From Peptoniphilus equinus (GTDB lineage: Bacteria > Bacillota > Clostridia > Tissierellales > Peptoniphilaceae): a stretch of DNA of 64,000 nt. The stretch lies in the NCBI RefSeq assembly GCF_027921445.1, contig NZ_CP115667.1, positions 930,001 to 994,000 on the forward strand. Direction: 5' to 3'. Within the stretch, counting starts at the first letter, position 1. The number at the start of each line of letters is the position of its first letter. The notes beneath the pieces were generated by a model that worked only from the letters and a program-made list of their open reading frames with translations, was not told where the DNA came from and did not search any database. A program made the position numbers and the translations under genes. Shown here piece after piece: positions 44,620-54,146 of the stretch.

Positions 44620-45505
44620 TTCCCTCCTCGTCGCTATCCATCAAAAACTCTGAATCCGCTTCAAGCCTCGTCAAATCGATTTCAGTGTCATCAAAGTCAT
44701 CATATACTTCATGATTCTCCTCATCCTCAATAATCTCATCATCGCCGTCTTCAATGTCATCAGCTTCGTCGTAACCATCATCATCTTCTTCATACGCTTC
44801 CTGATTCTGTTTTTGGTCTTTAAACTTTTTAAACCCTATAACCCCTGCAACCACAATAAAAATAAAGATATACGTGCCTATATTGCTACTCCCTTTTTTA
44901 TCTTGGAGATCTTTATTTTTTAAAGCTTCAAGCTGTTTTTTCTGCGCATCCAACTGCTTTTTTTGTGCTTCTAGAGAAGCTTTTTCCTTTTCGGCATCAG
45001 TATTGTCTTTGGATAGGGATTGAATACGTTCATCAGACATTTCTGAATAAAGATTGGTTGTCGTTTCGCCGTTTGCAGAACGATTGATGACCAGATAATA
45101 CAACCGCCCATTATTCGCTGTAAAAGTAATATATTGCTTTTCTTCTTTAGCAATATTGCTGGACTCATTCGGACTCGGTGTAGTTGGTAGCGTTATTGGC
45201 GATTGTGCCTCTGAAATCGGCTGAGATGGTTCCGTCACAGTTTCCTTTTTTACAGTCGGTGTTTGAGTCGTCACTTTTTTTGTCGGCGCTTTTTTAGAGG
45301 TTACTTTCTCTGGGGTCGTTTTAGGTTCTGGAGTATCTTTAGCATTTTTTTCGGGTTTGAGTAATTCCACAACACGTTGATTGCGTTCAGTATTATCATC
45401 CACCTTAATTTTATTGATAATGTTATCTTGTGCGTGCACAAATCTCGGTGTCAAAATAATTAACGCCAACACTAAATTAATCAGGCATTTCTTCGTGTGC
45501 TTCAA
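44606..45505 (-). CDS. CD1107/DUF4366-like ICE surface protein (copy 1)
   Basis: 299 residues from a TTG at 45505, which has GGAGG 6 bases upstream; an ATG frame to 45538 lacks a ribosome site. It has a signal peptide LKHTKKCLINLVLALIILTP, a Thr/Pro/Lys-rich stalk (TPEPKTTPEKVTSKKAPTKK), the DUF4366 core QYITFTANNGRLYYLVINRS, a coiled coil, a TM helix GTYIFIFIVVAGVIGF and a very acidic cytoplasmic tail (EDDDGYDEADDIEDGDDE). It is typical of Firmicutes ICEs, encoded between the NlpC-type hydrolase and TopB. Confidence 0.82.
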   Translation of the reverse strand: MKHTKKCLINLVLALIILTPRFVHAQDNIINKIKVDDNTERNQRVVELLKPEKNAKDTPEPKTTPEKVTSKKAPTKKVTTQTPTVKKETVTEPSQPISEAQSPITLPTTPSPNESSNIAKEEKQYITFTANNGRLYYLVINRSANGETTTNLYSEMSDERIQSLSKDNTDAEKEKASLEAQKKQLDAQKKQLEALKNKDLQDKKGSSNIGTYIFIFIVVAGVIGFKKFKDQKQNQEAYEEDDDGYDEADDIEDGDDEIIEDEENHEVYDDFDDTEIDLTRLEADSEFLMDSDEEGNDYE

Positions 45506-45731
45506 GGTCCGCCTCCATTCGCTGTAGTTCTTGCTCATCTTTACGACTTTTTACAATATTGAAAAATTCATCAGTGGTAATATTTTCTTTAGTACAAAAT
45601 TCTACCACCTCATTCCCAATATCTGTAAGCACTTTGTTCCACGCCTCTTCAGCTTCTTGTACAATTTTGTCTCGTCGTTTGATGAGCTTATAATATTTGC
45701 CAAGTCGTTTATCTACTACTTTCTCTTCCAT
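45477..45731 (-). CDS. Small coiled-coil ICE protein (DUF4315-like)
   Basis: 84 residues, predicted all-helical (KYYKLIKRRDKIVQEAEEAW; ITTDEFFNIVKSRKDEQELQ). In related ICEs a DUF4315 protein of similar size sits at exactly this place, between the CD1108-like hydrolase and the CD1107-like protein. The sequence match is only general. It follows the hydrolase gene by 12 bases and overlaps the next start by 29. Confidence 0.6.
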   Translation of the reverse strand: MEEKVVDKRLGKYYKLIKRRDKIVQEAEEAWNKVLTDIGNEVVEFCTKENITTDEFFNIVKSRKDEQELQRMEADLEAHEEMPD

Positions 45732-45743
45732 AATCCCTCCTAG

Positions 45744-48700
45744 TTAGTTGATACGCCCAAAGCCGACAAATTTTCCTTGCCAGTAGCTTGAATCTATGGA
45801 CGTAATATTTACAGGATTTCCTGCATGAATCATCTTGCCATTGCCCATGTATATGCCTACATGTGTCACAGATCCCCATGGATGTGAAGCATCTTTAAAT
45901 GTATGTTTGAAAAACACTAAATCGCCGGGTTTTGCTTCTTGTGCTGAAATTTTCTGCGACATATCGTAAAGTCCGTGAGAACCAGTATTTATCTTACGTC
46001 CGCCCCATCCGCTGTTGTTATAAACCCAACAGACAAAACCGGAACAGTCAATACCGCCTTTGGTGATGTTCTTTGCGCCATAGACATATGGCGTGCCTAA
46101 CCACTTTTGCGCCTCGTTCAATATAGCTTGTCCTTTGACAGATATATTAGGCTCCGGTTGATAATTGTCCGGCAACATCGCTACCCTGACCATACGCCGT
46201 CCCCACTGATTCGCTTCTTCCGTGGAATCCATCAATAGATCCAACCGTCGTCCTTTGATAGCTCCGCCGGTATCTTCCGCACGTCCTACACCATAACCTT
46301 CCACCCAAATTTTAGAACCCAACGGAATCACATTAGGATCTACGGCAATGACACCACGTTGCAACGGTGTTCCCATGGCTGTTATGGTATATCCGCCATT
46401 TTCGCTAGGGTTTGAAGTATAGGCTGTGGCCTCAAATAAATCATTAATAGGCGTTGCCTCTTGCGGCATCTCTCCACCTTGACCCCAAGCCGTTGCGAAA
46501 TCATACGAACCCAACTCGGGATTGGTAAAACTATTACTGCCGAGCCGTGACTCAGAATACAAATGAAAATACGGATTGATTAACTCGCCATTTTCATCAC
46601 GGATTTCAATTTTTAATACATCACTACTTAAGCCAAGTTCCTCTCCGACTTTAACATGTCCGGCTTTTGATGTGTTGACACCTATATAGGTGATAGTCCA
46701 ATTCGTTTCATCGGTGATGGTCGCCGAGTTGCCGGAAGATGTTATCTCCCCGTCACTTACAGCATATACTTTGCTTCCACCTTGCAAATCGAGGGTATTT
46801 TGTGTCTCGACTTGCCGCGTTTCAGGATTGTAGACATAACCGAACATTTTTTTAATCTTTGGTTTCCAATCGTCATTACCGAATGGCGATTCATAAAACA
46901 TGAAGTTGCCTTTGCTTTCCATGTAGATATCAAATCGTTCAATCGCTTCAGCTTGCGTTTCTTCAATCACATCCGGTTCAGATGATCCTTCCGGATTGCT
47001 TGGCGTCACACTTTCACCACTTACAGGTGCTTTCTCCGTACCTTTTAAATAGGGTAGCGGATCGGTGGTTTTCCCATTAATTCGCACTTCAAAATGCAAG
47101 TGAGGTCCTGTGGATTGCCCTGTTGAGCCTACACCGCCTATATAATCACCCGGCGCCACAATTTGCCCTACCTTAACGTTTAATGATGATAAATGTGCAT
47201 AACGTGTTTGAACGCCATTCCCATGGTCAATATATATTGCATTGCCATAGGTACCTGTCCATTTAGCGTTTACAATTGTGCCTCCCATAACTGCATAAAC
47301 CGGCGTACCTGAAGGCTCTGCTAGATCAATTCCTTCATGGAATTTTCTTGTTCCTAAAATGGGATGCACGCGGTAACCATAATTCGATGATACGCGGTAG
47401 TTGGATTTACCTAAAGGATTCACAAATCCGCCAAATGCTTCAATTTGTTCCGGACTTAATGCTGTACCTCCACTGATTCCACTGCCACCAAGACGATTTT
47501 TTAGCACGGTTTCAAGGTCATTCACAAAGAGTGTTGCTTCAAGAATTCGCACCTGATAAGGTTGGTTAACTATTTGGCCACGCACTCGAACACGACGATA
47601 TCGTGTTTCAGTTTTTTTGGTAACTTGATATTGATAGTGCCATTTAAATATCTCTCGAAGTTCTCCTTCAACGTCTTCAGTTTTGAAATCACCATATTTC
47701 ACGGTAAGATACGCGATGAGCAAATGCGGATCGTGACCAATTTGCCCTTTAGTGACGCGATATTCATCGTATCCGGGATAGACACTCTCTATATTTTCTT
47801 GTTCATACGCCAGATCAGCTTCAAGTTTGCTATAAAACTTATCTGCTTTGGTCACATCCTGAAACGATGCCACATACGACGTTGAAGCAATATACCCTGC
47901 AAGCGACGTAAAAGTTGCCGTACACGAGACAAATAAAAACACCATTAAGCAAATCAATATCACCATAATGACTACAATTTTCCCTACTGAAGACTCTTGT
48001 AACGGGATTGGCGTTACAAAGCGCTTAAATCGCTCAAAAAGCGTACTTTTAATATCATTTCCTACACCTTTTTTGTGCCGCGCTAAAGCTTTATTCTTCT
48101 GTTTTTGGTAAAATTTGTTCAGTGATTTAGCTTTTCTCGTAGATTGTTTCGCTTGTTGAATGCGGTGAATAGGCTTAATAGCCGTATCAACACCAATATT
48201 TCTATCTGCATTCAAATTGTCAATGGTATTAACAACTCGCTCTCTAAGCCGCGTCGGATTTCGTTGTAAAATCCGCTTACGCTCTAGGCGAAAAGATTTA
48301 TTGCGCTCATAATTGTGTTTAATCTTGCCGATAAAACTTTGTTTGTCTGTTTTATAGGTTCCTTTTGGTGCACCACCTGAAAATTTAATTTTCGATGCAT
48401 TGTCTTGTGCTTTAGCTTCTTTTTGAGCCTCTTTAAGAGCTCGTAACTCTTTATGAATTTTCCTCTTCTGCCGTATTTTACGAATGGCTTTTGTTGTATT
48501 TTTGCCGGTCTTGGCCGTTGTCTCAACACCTACATTCTCATCGCCATTGAGACGCTCTAGTGTTTCAAATTTTCGTTGCACCCCATACAATAACTGATCT
48601 GTAGGCAATCGGATACCACGTTTGTTTTTACTACTCTTGTTCTGCTCCTGAAGTTTGTCTGAAAACTCATGATCTTTGTTGAACTGTTGAGCCTGTTTAT

Positions 48701-50060
48701 TTTTTAAGTTTGACTCTTTTTTTACTACCAGAGATGAATTGTCTGACTCTGTCTTGAATTTCTGTTGGTTTTTATCTAGTTCAAAGGCTTCTTGAATACT
48801 AGAATCATAAGGGTGAAAATCGGACGTATCAATAACGCCATCACTATCAGAATCACGATTATAGTAGCGTTGTCGCCGTTCATAATCATCATGTAGCTCA
48901 TCACTATGTCGATGGTCACGGATCATGCGCCTTTGAATTTTCTTACTTCGTTTTGCCTTAACCGCTGATTGATCTCTTAAAAATAAAAATGAGCTGTCTT
49001 TACCTTGTTTTAAGATCCCCTTCGATTTTTTAAATCGTTTAGTTCGATCTTTAAGGTTAACAACTCGATTTTCTATCTTTGCTGTGCCTGCCAAGGATGT
49101 TACTTCTTGAGTAATATCCCACGTTTTAAAATTATTGTTGCGCCATACATTGTTGGTTTCTGTCGAAAGAATCTTATCATAGAAACCGAGAGACTGCTGA
49201 TCAAGCTGTTGGCGTTTTTTTTCTGCTTCTTCTTTTTGTCGGTCATACGACGACTGAAGGTTCTCAAGTTCAGCTTGCTCTTTTTCTGCCTTCACCTCGG
49301 CATCGTGATACTTTTTTGCCTGTTTATGCCTGTATTTTTCTTTTTGTGAATTTCGTTTCTGTGATTGTTCACCCCTTCGTGCGTCAGTATAACTAGTATC
49401 CTTAGCTTGCTTTATAGTCGCTTTAGTCTGTTTATAACGATCCGATCTATCTTTAAGATTAACGACGCGTGCTTCTGATGTGAAACTGTTCGCATCCTGA
49501 GGGAGCGTATCATTAGAATGCTGTTTTAAAGATGAAATGTTTGTGTCCTCATCGCGTGTCAGTCCATAGTAAGTGGGTCGCATCGGCGTAGAGGTATAGA
49601 CTTGAGATCCATAATCAGATGTTTCTTGTCTGCGAAGTTCGTCTTCTTTGCGTCTCGCTTCCTCCTGTTGGCGTTCATAAGCGGTTTTATTCTCTTCCGC
49701 TTTTTTATTTTCCTCTTTCCTTAAATCTTCAGCGTACTTTCTTTGACGTTCACCATGTTCACCACGTTGTAACTCATGAGCTTCTTGAATACTAGAATCA
49801 TAAGGGTGAAAATCGGACGTATCAATAACGCCATCACTATCAGAATCTCTGTTATAATACTGCCGGCGAACCTCATACTCTTTTTTAGACCATTCATTCT
49901 TATCTAGGTAAGCTTGGGAGTTTGCTTCCTGTTGTTTTTTTGAAAAATTATCCTCTCTCCCATTATGATGTGTATACTGATAATCATGCTTATTTTTCTC
50001 CATAGTCGCCTTATCGACCTTGGCGTGGTTGGTGTTCTTGTTGTGGTAGGACTGTTTCAA
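45744..50060 (-). CDS. CD1108-like ICE protein with M23, 3D and NlpC/P60 wall-hydrolase domains
   Basis: 1438 residues. A very charged, Arg/Lys/Glu-rich cytoplasmic part (1-690) includes two copies of a Ca-binding-type repeat YYNRDSDSDGVIDTSDFHPY (near 82 and 413). A TM helix lies near 702 (KIVVIMVILICLMVFLFVSC). Outside are an M23 endopeptidase around 890-990 (NYGYRVHPILG, HLHFEV), a 3D domain around 1220-1300 (AVDPNVIPLGSKIWVEG, EDTGGAIKGRRLDLLM) and NlpC/P60 at 1320-1438 with Cys in GIDCSGFVCWVY and His in VTHVGIYMGNG. It opens the wall for the mating channel. Having three hydrolase-type domains in one protein is notable. Confidence 0.93.
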   Translation of the reverse strand: MKQSYHNKNTNHAKVDKATMEKNKHDYQYTHHNGREDNFSKKQQEANSQAYLDKNEWSKKEYEVRRQYYNRDSDSDGVIDTSDFHPYDSSIQEAHELQRGEHGERQRKYAEDLRKEENKKAEENKTAYERQQEEARRKEDELRRQETSDYGSQVYTSTPMRPTYYGLTRDEDTNISSLKQHSNDTLPQDANSFTSEARVVNLKDRSDRYKQTKATIKQAKDTSYTDARRGEQSQKRNSQKEKYRHKQAKKYHDAEVKAEKEQAELENLQSSYDRQKEEAEKKRQQLDQQSLGFYDKILSTETNNVWRNNNFKTWDITQEVTSLAGTAKIENRVVNLKDRTKRFKKSKGILKQGKDSSFLFLRDQSAVKAKRSKKIQRRMIRDHRHSDELHDDYERRQRYYNRDSDSDGVIDTSDFHPYDSSIQEAFELDKNQQKFKTESDNSSLVVKKESNLKNKQAQQFNKDHEFSDKLQEQNKSSKNKRGIRLPTDQLLYGVQRKFETLERLNGDENVGVETTAKTGKNTTKAIRKIRQKRKIHKELRALKEAQKEAKAQDNASKIKFSGGAPKGTYKTDKQSFIGKIKHNYERNKSFRLERKRILQRNPTRLRERVVNTIDNLNADRNIGVDTAIKPIHRIQQAKQSTRKAKSLNKFYQKQKNKALARHKKGVGNDIKSTLFERFKRFVTPIPLQESSVGKIVVIMVILICLMVFLFVSCTATFTSLAGYIASTSYVASFQDVTKADKFYSKLEADLAYEQENIESVYPGYDEYRVTKGQIGHDPHLLIAYLTVKYGDFKTEDVEGELREIFKWHYQYQVTKKTETRYRRVRVRGQIVNQPYQVRILEATLFVNDLETVLKNRLGGSGISGGTALSPEQIEAFGGFVNPLGKSNYRVSSNYGYRVHPILGTRKFHEGIDLAEPSGTPVYAVMGGTIVNAKWTGTYGNAIYIDHGNGVQTRYAHLSSLNVKVGQIVAPGDYIGGVGSTGQSTGPHLHFEVRINGKTTDPLPYLKGTEKAPVSGESVTPSNPEGSSEPDVIEETQAEAIERFDIYMESKGNFMFYESPFGNDDWKPKIKKMFGYVYNPETRQVETQNTLDLQGGSKVYAVSDGEITSSGNSATITDETNWTITYIGVNTSKAGHVKVGEELGLSSDVLKIEIRDENGELINPYFHLYSESRLGSNSFTNPELGSYDFATAWGQGGEMPQEATPINDLFEATAYTSNPSENGGYTITAMGTPLQRGVIAVDPNVIPLGSKIWVEGYGVGRAEDTGGAIKGRRLDLLMDSTEEANQWGRRMVRVAMLPDNYQPEPNISVKGQAILNEAQKWLGTPYVYGAKNITKGGIDCSGFVCWVYNNSGWGGRKINTGSHGLYDMSQKISAQEAKPGDLVFFKHTFKDASHPWGSVTHVGIYMGNGKMIHAGNPVNITSIDSSYWQGKFVGFGRIN
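48787..48854. repeat. 68-bp perfect direct repeat, copy A
   Basis: Identical to 49780-49847 within the hydrolase gene. It encodes the Ca-binding-type segment. Exact identity over 68 bases in a coding region suggests recent duplication or gene conversion. Confidence 0.9.
49780..49847. repeat. 68-bp perfect direct repeat, copy B
   Basis: Partner of 48787-48854, 993 bases apart (331 codons, in frame). Recombination between them would delete exactly 331 codons without a frameshift. Confidence 0.9.
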
Positions 50061-50082
50061 TATTTCACCCCCTTACAACAAT

Positions 50083-52560
50083 TTATAATGATGTATTTTG
50101 CTTTATGGCATCTCTTCGTCTGATCTCTTCAGGCTTAGTTGTCATTAGATTGTAAAGCTTCGTGTCTTTTGGAAATTTATCAATAAATGGAACAATAACA
50201 TTCCCAAAATACAAAAGACCTTCGCCTTCCCCAGAGTTTGTCACATAAGAAAGTTGGTCTTTGGAAATATTTAACCGCTTAGCTAGAATATCTCTGTCGT
50301 CTGAAGCCTGATTTAACATGTACACAAAATCTGAATTTTCCATAATGTTAGTAATTTCTTTCGACAATAAAAGATCTTTAACATTTTGCGTAAGTCCTGT
50401 AGGAATTCCACCCCATTTCCTAAAACGCTTCCAAATTTCAACGAAATATTCGGCCGTTTGTTTTTCTTTGAGCAGAAGGTGACACTCATCGATATAAAAT
50501 CTTGTCTTTTTCGACTGGTTTCTGTTCATGGATACACGATTCCATACCTGATCCTGAATAATTAGCATGCCTAATTTTTTTAATTGATTGCCTAATTCTT
50601 TGATGTCATAACAAACAATTCTGTTATTAATATCAACGTTGGTCGGGTTATTAAATACTTTTAGGGAACCTGTAACATAAATTTCTAATGCTGTCGCAAT
50701 ACGATGCGCTTCCTGTTCGTCTTGATTCAGTAATTCGTTGTACAAATCTTGCAAAATAGGAATATTTTCCGGGATAGGATTTTGAATATACCGTTGGTAA
50801 ATAGCCCGGGTACAGCGGTCGATGATGGTAAGTTCCACTGGCTGTAGGCCTTGAGTTCCACCCACGACAAGCTCTAAGAGCGATATGACGAATTGAGCTT
50901 TGAGCATAATAGGATCATCACCATCAGCATAGTTTAGATTGATATCTAAAGGATTGATGTGATCTTTAGACGTTGGAGATACTTTGACTACCTGACCATT
51001 TAACGTTTTGACTAGAGGATAATACTCAGCTTCCGGATCGCAAATAATAATGTCGTCATTTGTAATTAAAAATGCATTCGTCATTTCACGTTTTGCGCTA
51101 AAAGATTTCCCGGAGCCGGGGGTCCCTAGAATTAATCCATTAGGATTCTTTAATTTGTTTCTATCTATCATAATCATATTATTACTGATAGCATTCAAAC
51201 CATAATATAATCCTCCCGGATCAAACAGTTCTTGTGTTGTAAATGGAACATTGATCGCAACGCATGATGTAGTCAACCCTCTGTCTAGATCCACCTGATT
51301 TAATGCCAACGGCAAAGATGATACAAAGCCTTGTTCCTGTTGATAATCCATACGACGCATAGAACAGTTATATTTTTGGATAATCCCTGAAATTTGGAAT
51401 GCAATATTCTCAAGTTTTTGCCGCTTGGATGCAAAGTTAGTTATTTGAAATGAAACAATAAAAAATCGTTCATTCCGTCCCTGTAATTCATTCAGTAACG
51501 TCTTTGCTTCTTCTCCAAAATTTGCAAGGTCAGAAGGAATGATATCCATATCATAACCGCTTCGTACAGCCTTTTTTTGTTCTTCAATTTTCATTTTGTC
51601 CAAGTCTGTAAGTTTTCGCTTAACATTCTTAATAGCTTCCCTTTGATCCATGGACTTAATATGAAACGATACAATAATATCGTCTTCAATATCTAAAATT
51701 TCCGCGAGCATACTGTCTGAAAGTTCCGGAGATACTAAAAGCAAAAAAGAAACAGCGCCGTAGGTGCTACCCATCTTAAAATACTTAGAATTTTTAAAAT
51801 TGAAAGAGGTCGGAGCAATGAAATCTTTAGTGGTCATACCACCTTTTTTGACCATATCCCAGTCAAAAACAGTTTTCTCTTTTGTATCCATATGTGTAAT
51901 GGAATGAATGAGGTTTAAACGTTCTGACCCACTTAACGAACGAGCACGTACGCCAAGTATCTTAAAATTGTTTAAAATATCACTTTCTATGCGTTCCAGT
52001 CGTGGGATAGCCACCTTGAGCGAATCCGCTTCAATTCCAAAGGTAATATACTTATTCTTAATCAGACCATTATTCCCTTTGGCCAACTGATTTTTAAGCA
52101 TCCCGGAATATTCCTGCCGAATATCTTCAAAATCATCATGACGTGACTCAATGTTGATGCTGTCAATCATTGTATCGGCATATCCTGTCTGATTTAAAAA
52201 TGTAAACTGAAAATTTATAGACGGATCAAAATAATTTAAAAATTCGCAGTAGGATTCAAAAATGCGTCGTTGATCTTCTTGTTGCGCTAGACGATAGTTA
52301 ATATCTTCAAATTTAACTGTCTTAGTGAAGTATCGGTCTGTCACCTGACAAATACCATCCTTAAACATATTTTGATACGGTATGGTATCTTGCGCCGTAT
52401 GAATATCATTGTTTTCTTTTTTTAGAAAATTTAGAAAACCTAATCTTTTCTTGTTAGGACGATATGTCGCAGAATTTTTAGTAAATTCCTTCTTCATCTT
52501 CTTAGATCTATTAATGACCTGACTCAACTTTTTTTGTTGCTTCTTTTGAATTTGATTCAC
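50083..52560 (-). CDS. VirB4-like conjugation ATPase
   Basis: 825 residues, the main ATPase of the type IV secretion channel. Walker A is LILGTPGSGKSFSAKREMTN near 482; Walker B lies in TRFYIDECHLLL, and GLTQNVKDLLLS follows. A long N-terminal platform-binding domain precedes. It starts 1 base after prgI ends and leads into the hydrolase gene. Confidence 0.94.
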   Translation of the reverse strand: MNQIQKKQQKKLSQVINRSKKMKKEFTKNSATYRPNKKRLGFLNFLKKENNDIHTAQDTIPYQNMFKDGICQVTDRYFTKTVKFEDINYRLAQQEDQRRIFESYCEFLNYFDPSINFQFTFLNQTGYADTMIDSINIESRHDDFEDIRQEYSGMLKNQLAKGNNGLIKNKYITFGIEADSLKVAIPRLERIESDILNNFKILGVRARSLSGSERLNLIHSITHMDTKEKTVFDWDMVKKGGMTTKDFIAPTSFNFKNSKYFKMGSTYGAVSFLLLVSPELSDSMLAEILDIEDDIIVSFHIKSMDQREAIKNVKRKLTDLDKMKIEEQKKAVRSGYDMDIIPSDLANFGEEAKTLLNELQGRNERFFIVSFQITNFASKRQKLENIAFQISGIIQKYNCSMRRMDYQQEQGFVSSLPLALNQVDLDRGLTTSCVAINVPFTTQELFDPGGLYYGLNAISNNMIMIDRNKLKNPNGLILGTPGSGKSFSAKREMTNAFLITNDDIIICDPEAEYYPLVKTLNGQVVKVSPTSKDHINPLDINLNYADGDDPIMLKAQFVISLLELVVGGTQGLQPVELTIIDRCTRAIYQRYIQNPIPENIPILQDLYNELLNQDEQEAHRIATALEIYVTGSLKVFNNPTNVDINNRIVCYDIKELGNQLKKLGMLIIQDQVWNRVSMNRNQSKKTRFYIDECHLLLKEKQTAEYFVEIWKRFRKWGGIPTGLTQNVKDLLLSKEITNIMENSDFVYMLNQASDDRDILAKRLNISKDQLSYVTNSGEGEGLLYFGNVIVPFIDKFPKDTKLYNLMTTKPEEIRRRDAIKQNTSL

Positions 52561-52561
52561 G

Positions 52562-52930
52562 TTATTTTTTCACCTTCTTTCGTTTATTGGACGCTATAGG
52601 ATACTGAATGTTGTCTATAACGTGATAAAGATTGACGGACTTATATCGCCGAATATGCGGTCGCAAATATTTTTGGCGAATAATGATATACATATACTTT
52701 TCGAACGGCATGCCGTCCTTTTTAAACACTCCCATGATAAAAAATGGTGCTATAAGTATAAACATAAAGGTCGTCAATAGATTAATAGGTATGATCGGTT
52801 TAAAAGTCGTATAAAACGCAAAACCTAAAATACCTCCAACACCAAAACATATAATTTGTCGCTTCGTTAAATTAAAAGCCACTTTAGACTCAAACTTGGA
52901 TAAATCTCGAGGTACTTGTACATATGCCAT
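52562..52930 (-). CDS. PrgI family protein
   Basis: 122 residues with the family opening YVQVPRDLSKFESKVAFNLT, two transmembrane helices (IICFGVGGILGFAFYTTF; LTTFMFILIAPFFIMGVF) and a basic cytoplasmic tail. PrgI proteins correspond to VirB3 and sit next to VirB4, as here. The family is standard in Gram-positive conjugation modules. Confidence 0.92.
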   Translation of the reverse strand: MAYVQVPRDLSKFESKVAFNLTKRQIICFGVGGILGFAFYTTFKPIIPINLLTTFMFILIAPFFIMGVFKKDGMPFEKYMYIIIRQKYLRPHIRRYKSVNLYHVIDNIQYPIASNKRKKVKK

Positions 52931-52939
52931 AAAATCCTC

Positions 52940-53779
52940 CTAAGCTCCGACGATTGAGCGCGCAACACTCTTTGTTCTGAGCATAACCATAACGAGTAAA
53001 AGACCATAACCTATAATTTTAGCCATAACTAAAAATATATTTTCACCGCCCATATCAATGTTTTGAACTAATATGGAATAAAATGCTATAGCCATAATCA
53101 AAAAAAGGCCTTGTAAGCCTAATGCAATAACCTGTTTAATGTAGCTGTCTCCGACGTTGGAATAACGATGATTCGTCATTGTTGCAAGCGGTAAGGATGC
53201 TACTGCAATGGTAAAATATATTTCCACCATACGCCCTACCGCGATAACCCATACCAGAATTCCGATACCTTGGAAAATAAAAGATGCCATTGAGATAAAC
53301 CCTGACAAAATAGCCAAAGAAAACCAACTTTTATCTTTTAAACTTTCTTTTAACGTATCTGCATAGGCGACAGTATCAATTGTAGCGTCGCTAATGTTCG
53401 TGACACCTGCTATCATATTTTGACATATTTTGAATATGGCCATAACAATATCAAAACTGTTCGTTACAAACCAAATTGAAACGTAGGTTACAATGATCCA
53501 TTTAAAAAATACGAACGTATCGATATCATGCAGATTATTTCGCTCCATGACCAGATTCATCAATGAATAAATAGCGATAAAGGTGATGACAATAACCGCA
53601 ATGGGCACGACGATATCAGTATTAATATTCTTCGCCATGTTAAAAATTTCATTGTTGTATCCGTCCGGTGTCTGACTGACTATATCACCAACTTGGCCGA
53701 TCTCGTGATTAATCGTATCTGCCATGTGTGAGACGCTTTCCGTAATGTTGTTAATAGCCCAATTAGACATGGGTTGCAT
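52940..53779 (-). CDS. VirB6/TrbL-like channel protein (CD1112 type)
   Basis: 279 residues with five to six hydrophobic segments (VVPIAVIVITFIAIYSLMNL, WIIVTYVSIWFVTNSFDIVM, FIFQGIGILVWVIAVG, GLQGLFLIMAIAFYSILV, IIGYGLLLVMVMLR). It is the polytopic VirB6-like subunit of the transfer channel. The annotated ATG at 53779 has no good ribosome site. The frame continues upstream as ...GGFINLLDKI with AAGGTGGGGTGG before an ATT at 53800, so an AUU (or CUG 53791) start is possible. Confidence 0.8.
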   Translation of the reverse strand: MQPMSNWAINNITESVSHMADTINHEIGQVGDIVSQTPDGYNNEIFNMAKNINTDIVVPIAVIVITFIAIYSLMNLVMERNNLHDIDTFVFFKWIIVTYVSIWFVTNSFDIVMAIFKICQNMIAGVTNISDATIDTVAYADTLKESLKDKSWFSLAILSGFISMASFIFQGIGILVWVIAVGRMVEIYFTIAVASLPLATMTNHRYSNVGDSYIKQVIALGLQGLFLIMAIAFYSILVQNIDMGGENIFLVMAKIIGYGLLLVMVMLRTKSVARSIVGA

Positions 53780-53826
53780 AATTTTATCCAGTAAATTAAT
53801 AAAACCACCCCACCTTAAAAATCAAA

Positions 53827-53852
53827 AAGGAGAGGAGTATAGCCCTCTCCTT
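53827..53852 (-). terminator. Internal terminator/attenuator after maff2
   Basis: AAGGAGAGG / CCTCTCCTT with TTTTT following on the minus strand. It lies inside the transfer operon and must be partly read through. Confidence 0.85.
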
Positions 53853-53864
53853 CTTAATTTGTTG

Positions 53865-54080
53865 TTATTGAAAAACATTGCTCAGTAGCGGAATGAGATT
53901 TTGTGCGATAAGTACAACCCCTCCGCCGGCCATTAATTGCTTGATCCCTTGAGATTTAGCGCCCGGATTATCGTTACCATAACCTTCTAACAGGTTGATA
54001 ACACCCCACGCACCCAATCCTGCTCCAAGAGCTGTGACAAGGATTTTTAACTGATCAACTGCACTGGTAAAAAATTCCAT
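53865..54080 (-). CDS. Maff2 family mobile-element protein
   Basis: 71 residues with two hydrophobic segments around the phrase KILVTALGAGLGAWGVINLL and GNDNPGAKSQGIKQLMAGGG, the Maff2 (PF12750) signature. Its size and two-helix topology resemble VirB2-type pilins, and it sits directly before the VirB6-like gene. A pilin-like role is inferred. The ribosome site AGGAGG is strong, and strong terminators on both sides would favour a high, separate mRNA. Confidence 0.88.
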   Translation of the reverse strand: MEFFTSAVDQLKILVTALGAGLGAWGVINLLEGYGNDNPGAKSQGIKQLMAGGGVVLIAQNLIPLLSNVFQ

Positions 54081-54108
54081 AAGTTCTCCTCCTTAATTTT
54101 TATTAAAA

Positions 54109-54132
54109 AAGGAGTAGCTTGAGCTACTCCTT
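54109..54132 (-). terminator. Terminator after the surface-protein gene
   Basis: A 10-bp perfect stem AAGGAGTAGC-TTGA-GCTACTCCTT followed by T residues on the minus strand. Confidence 0.9.
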
Positions 54133-54146
54133 CTCTAGGCATTTTT

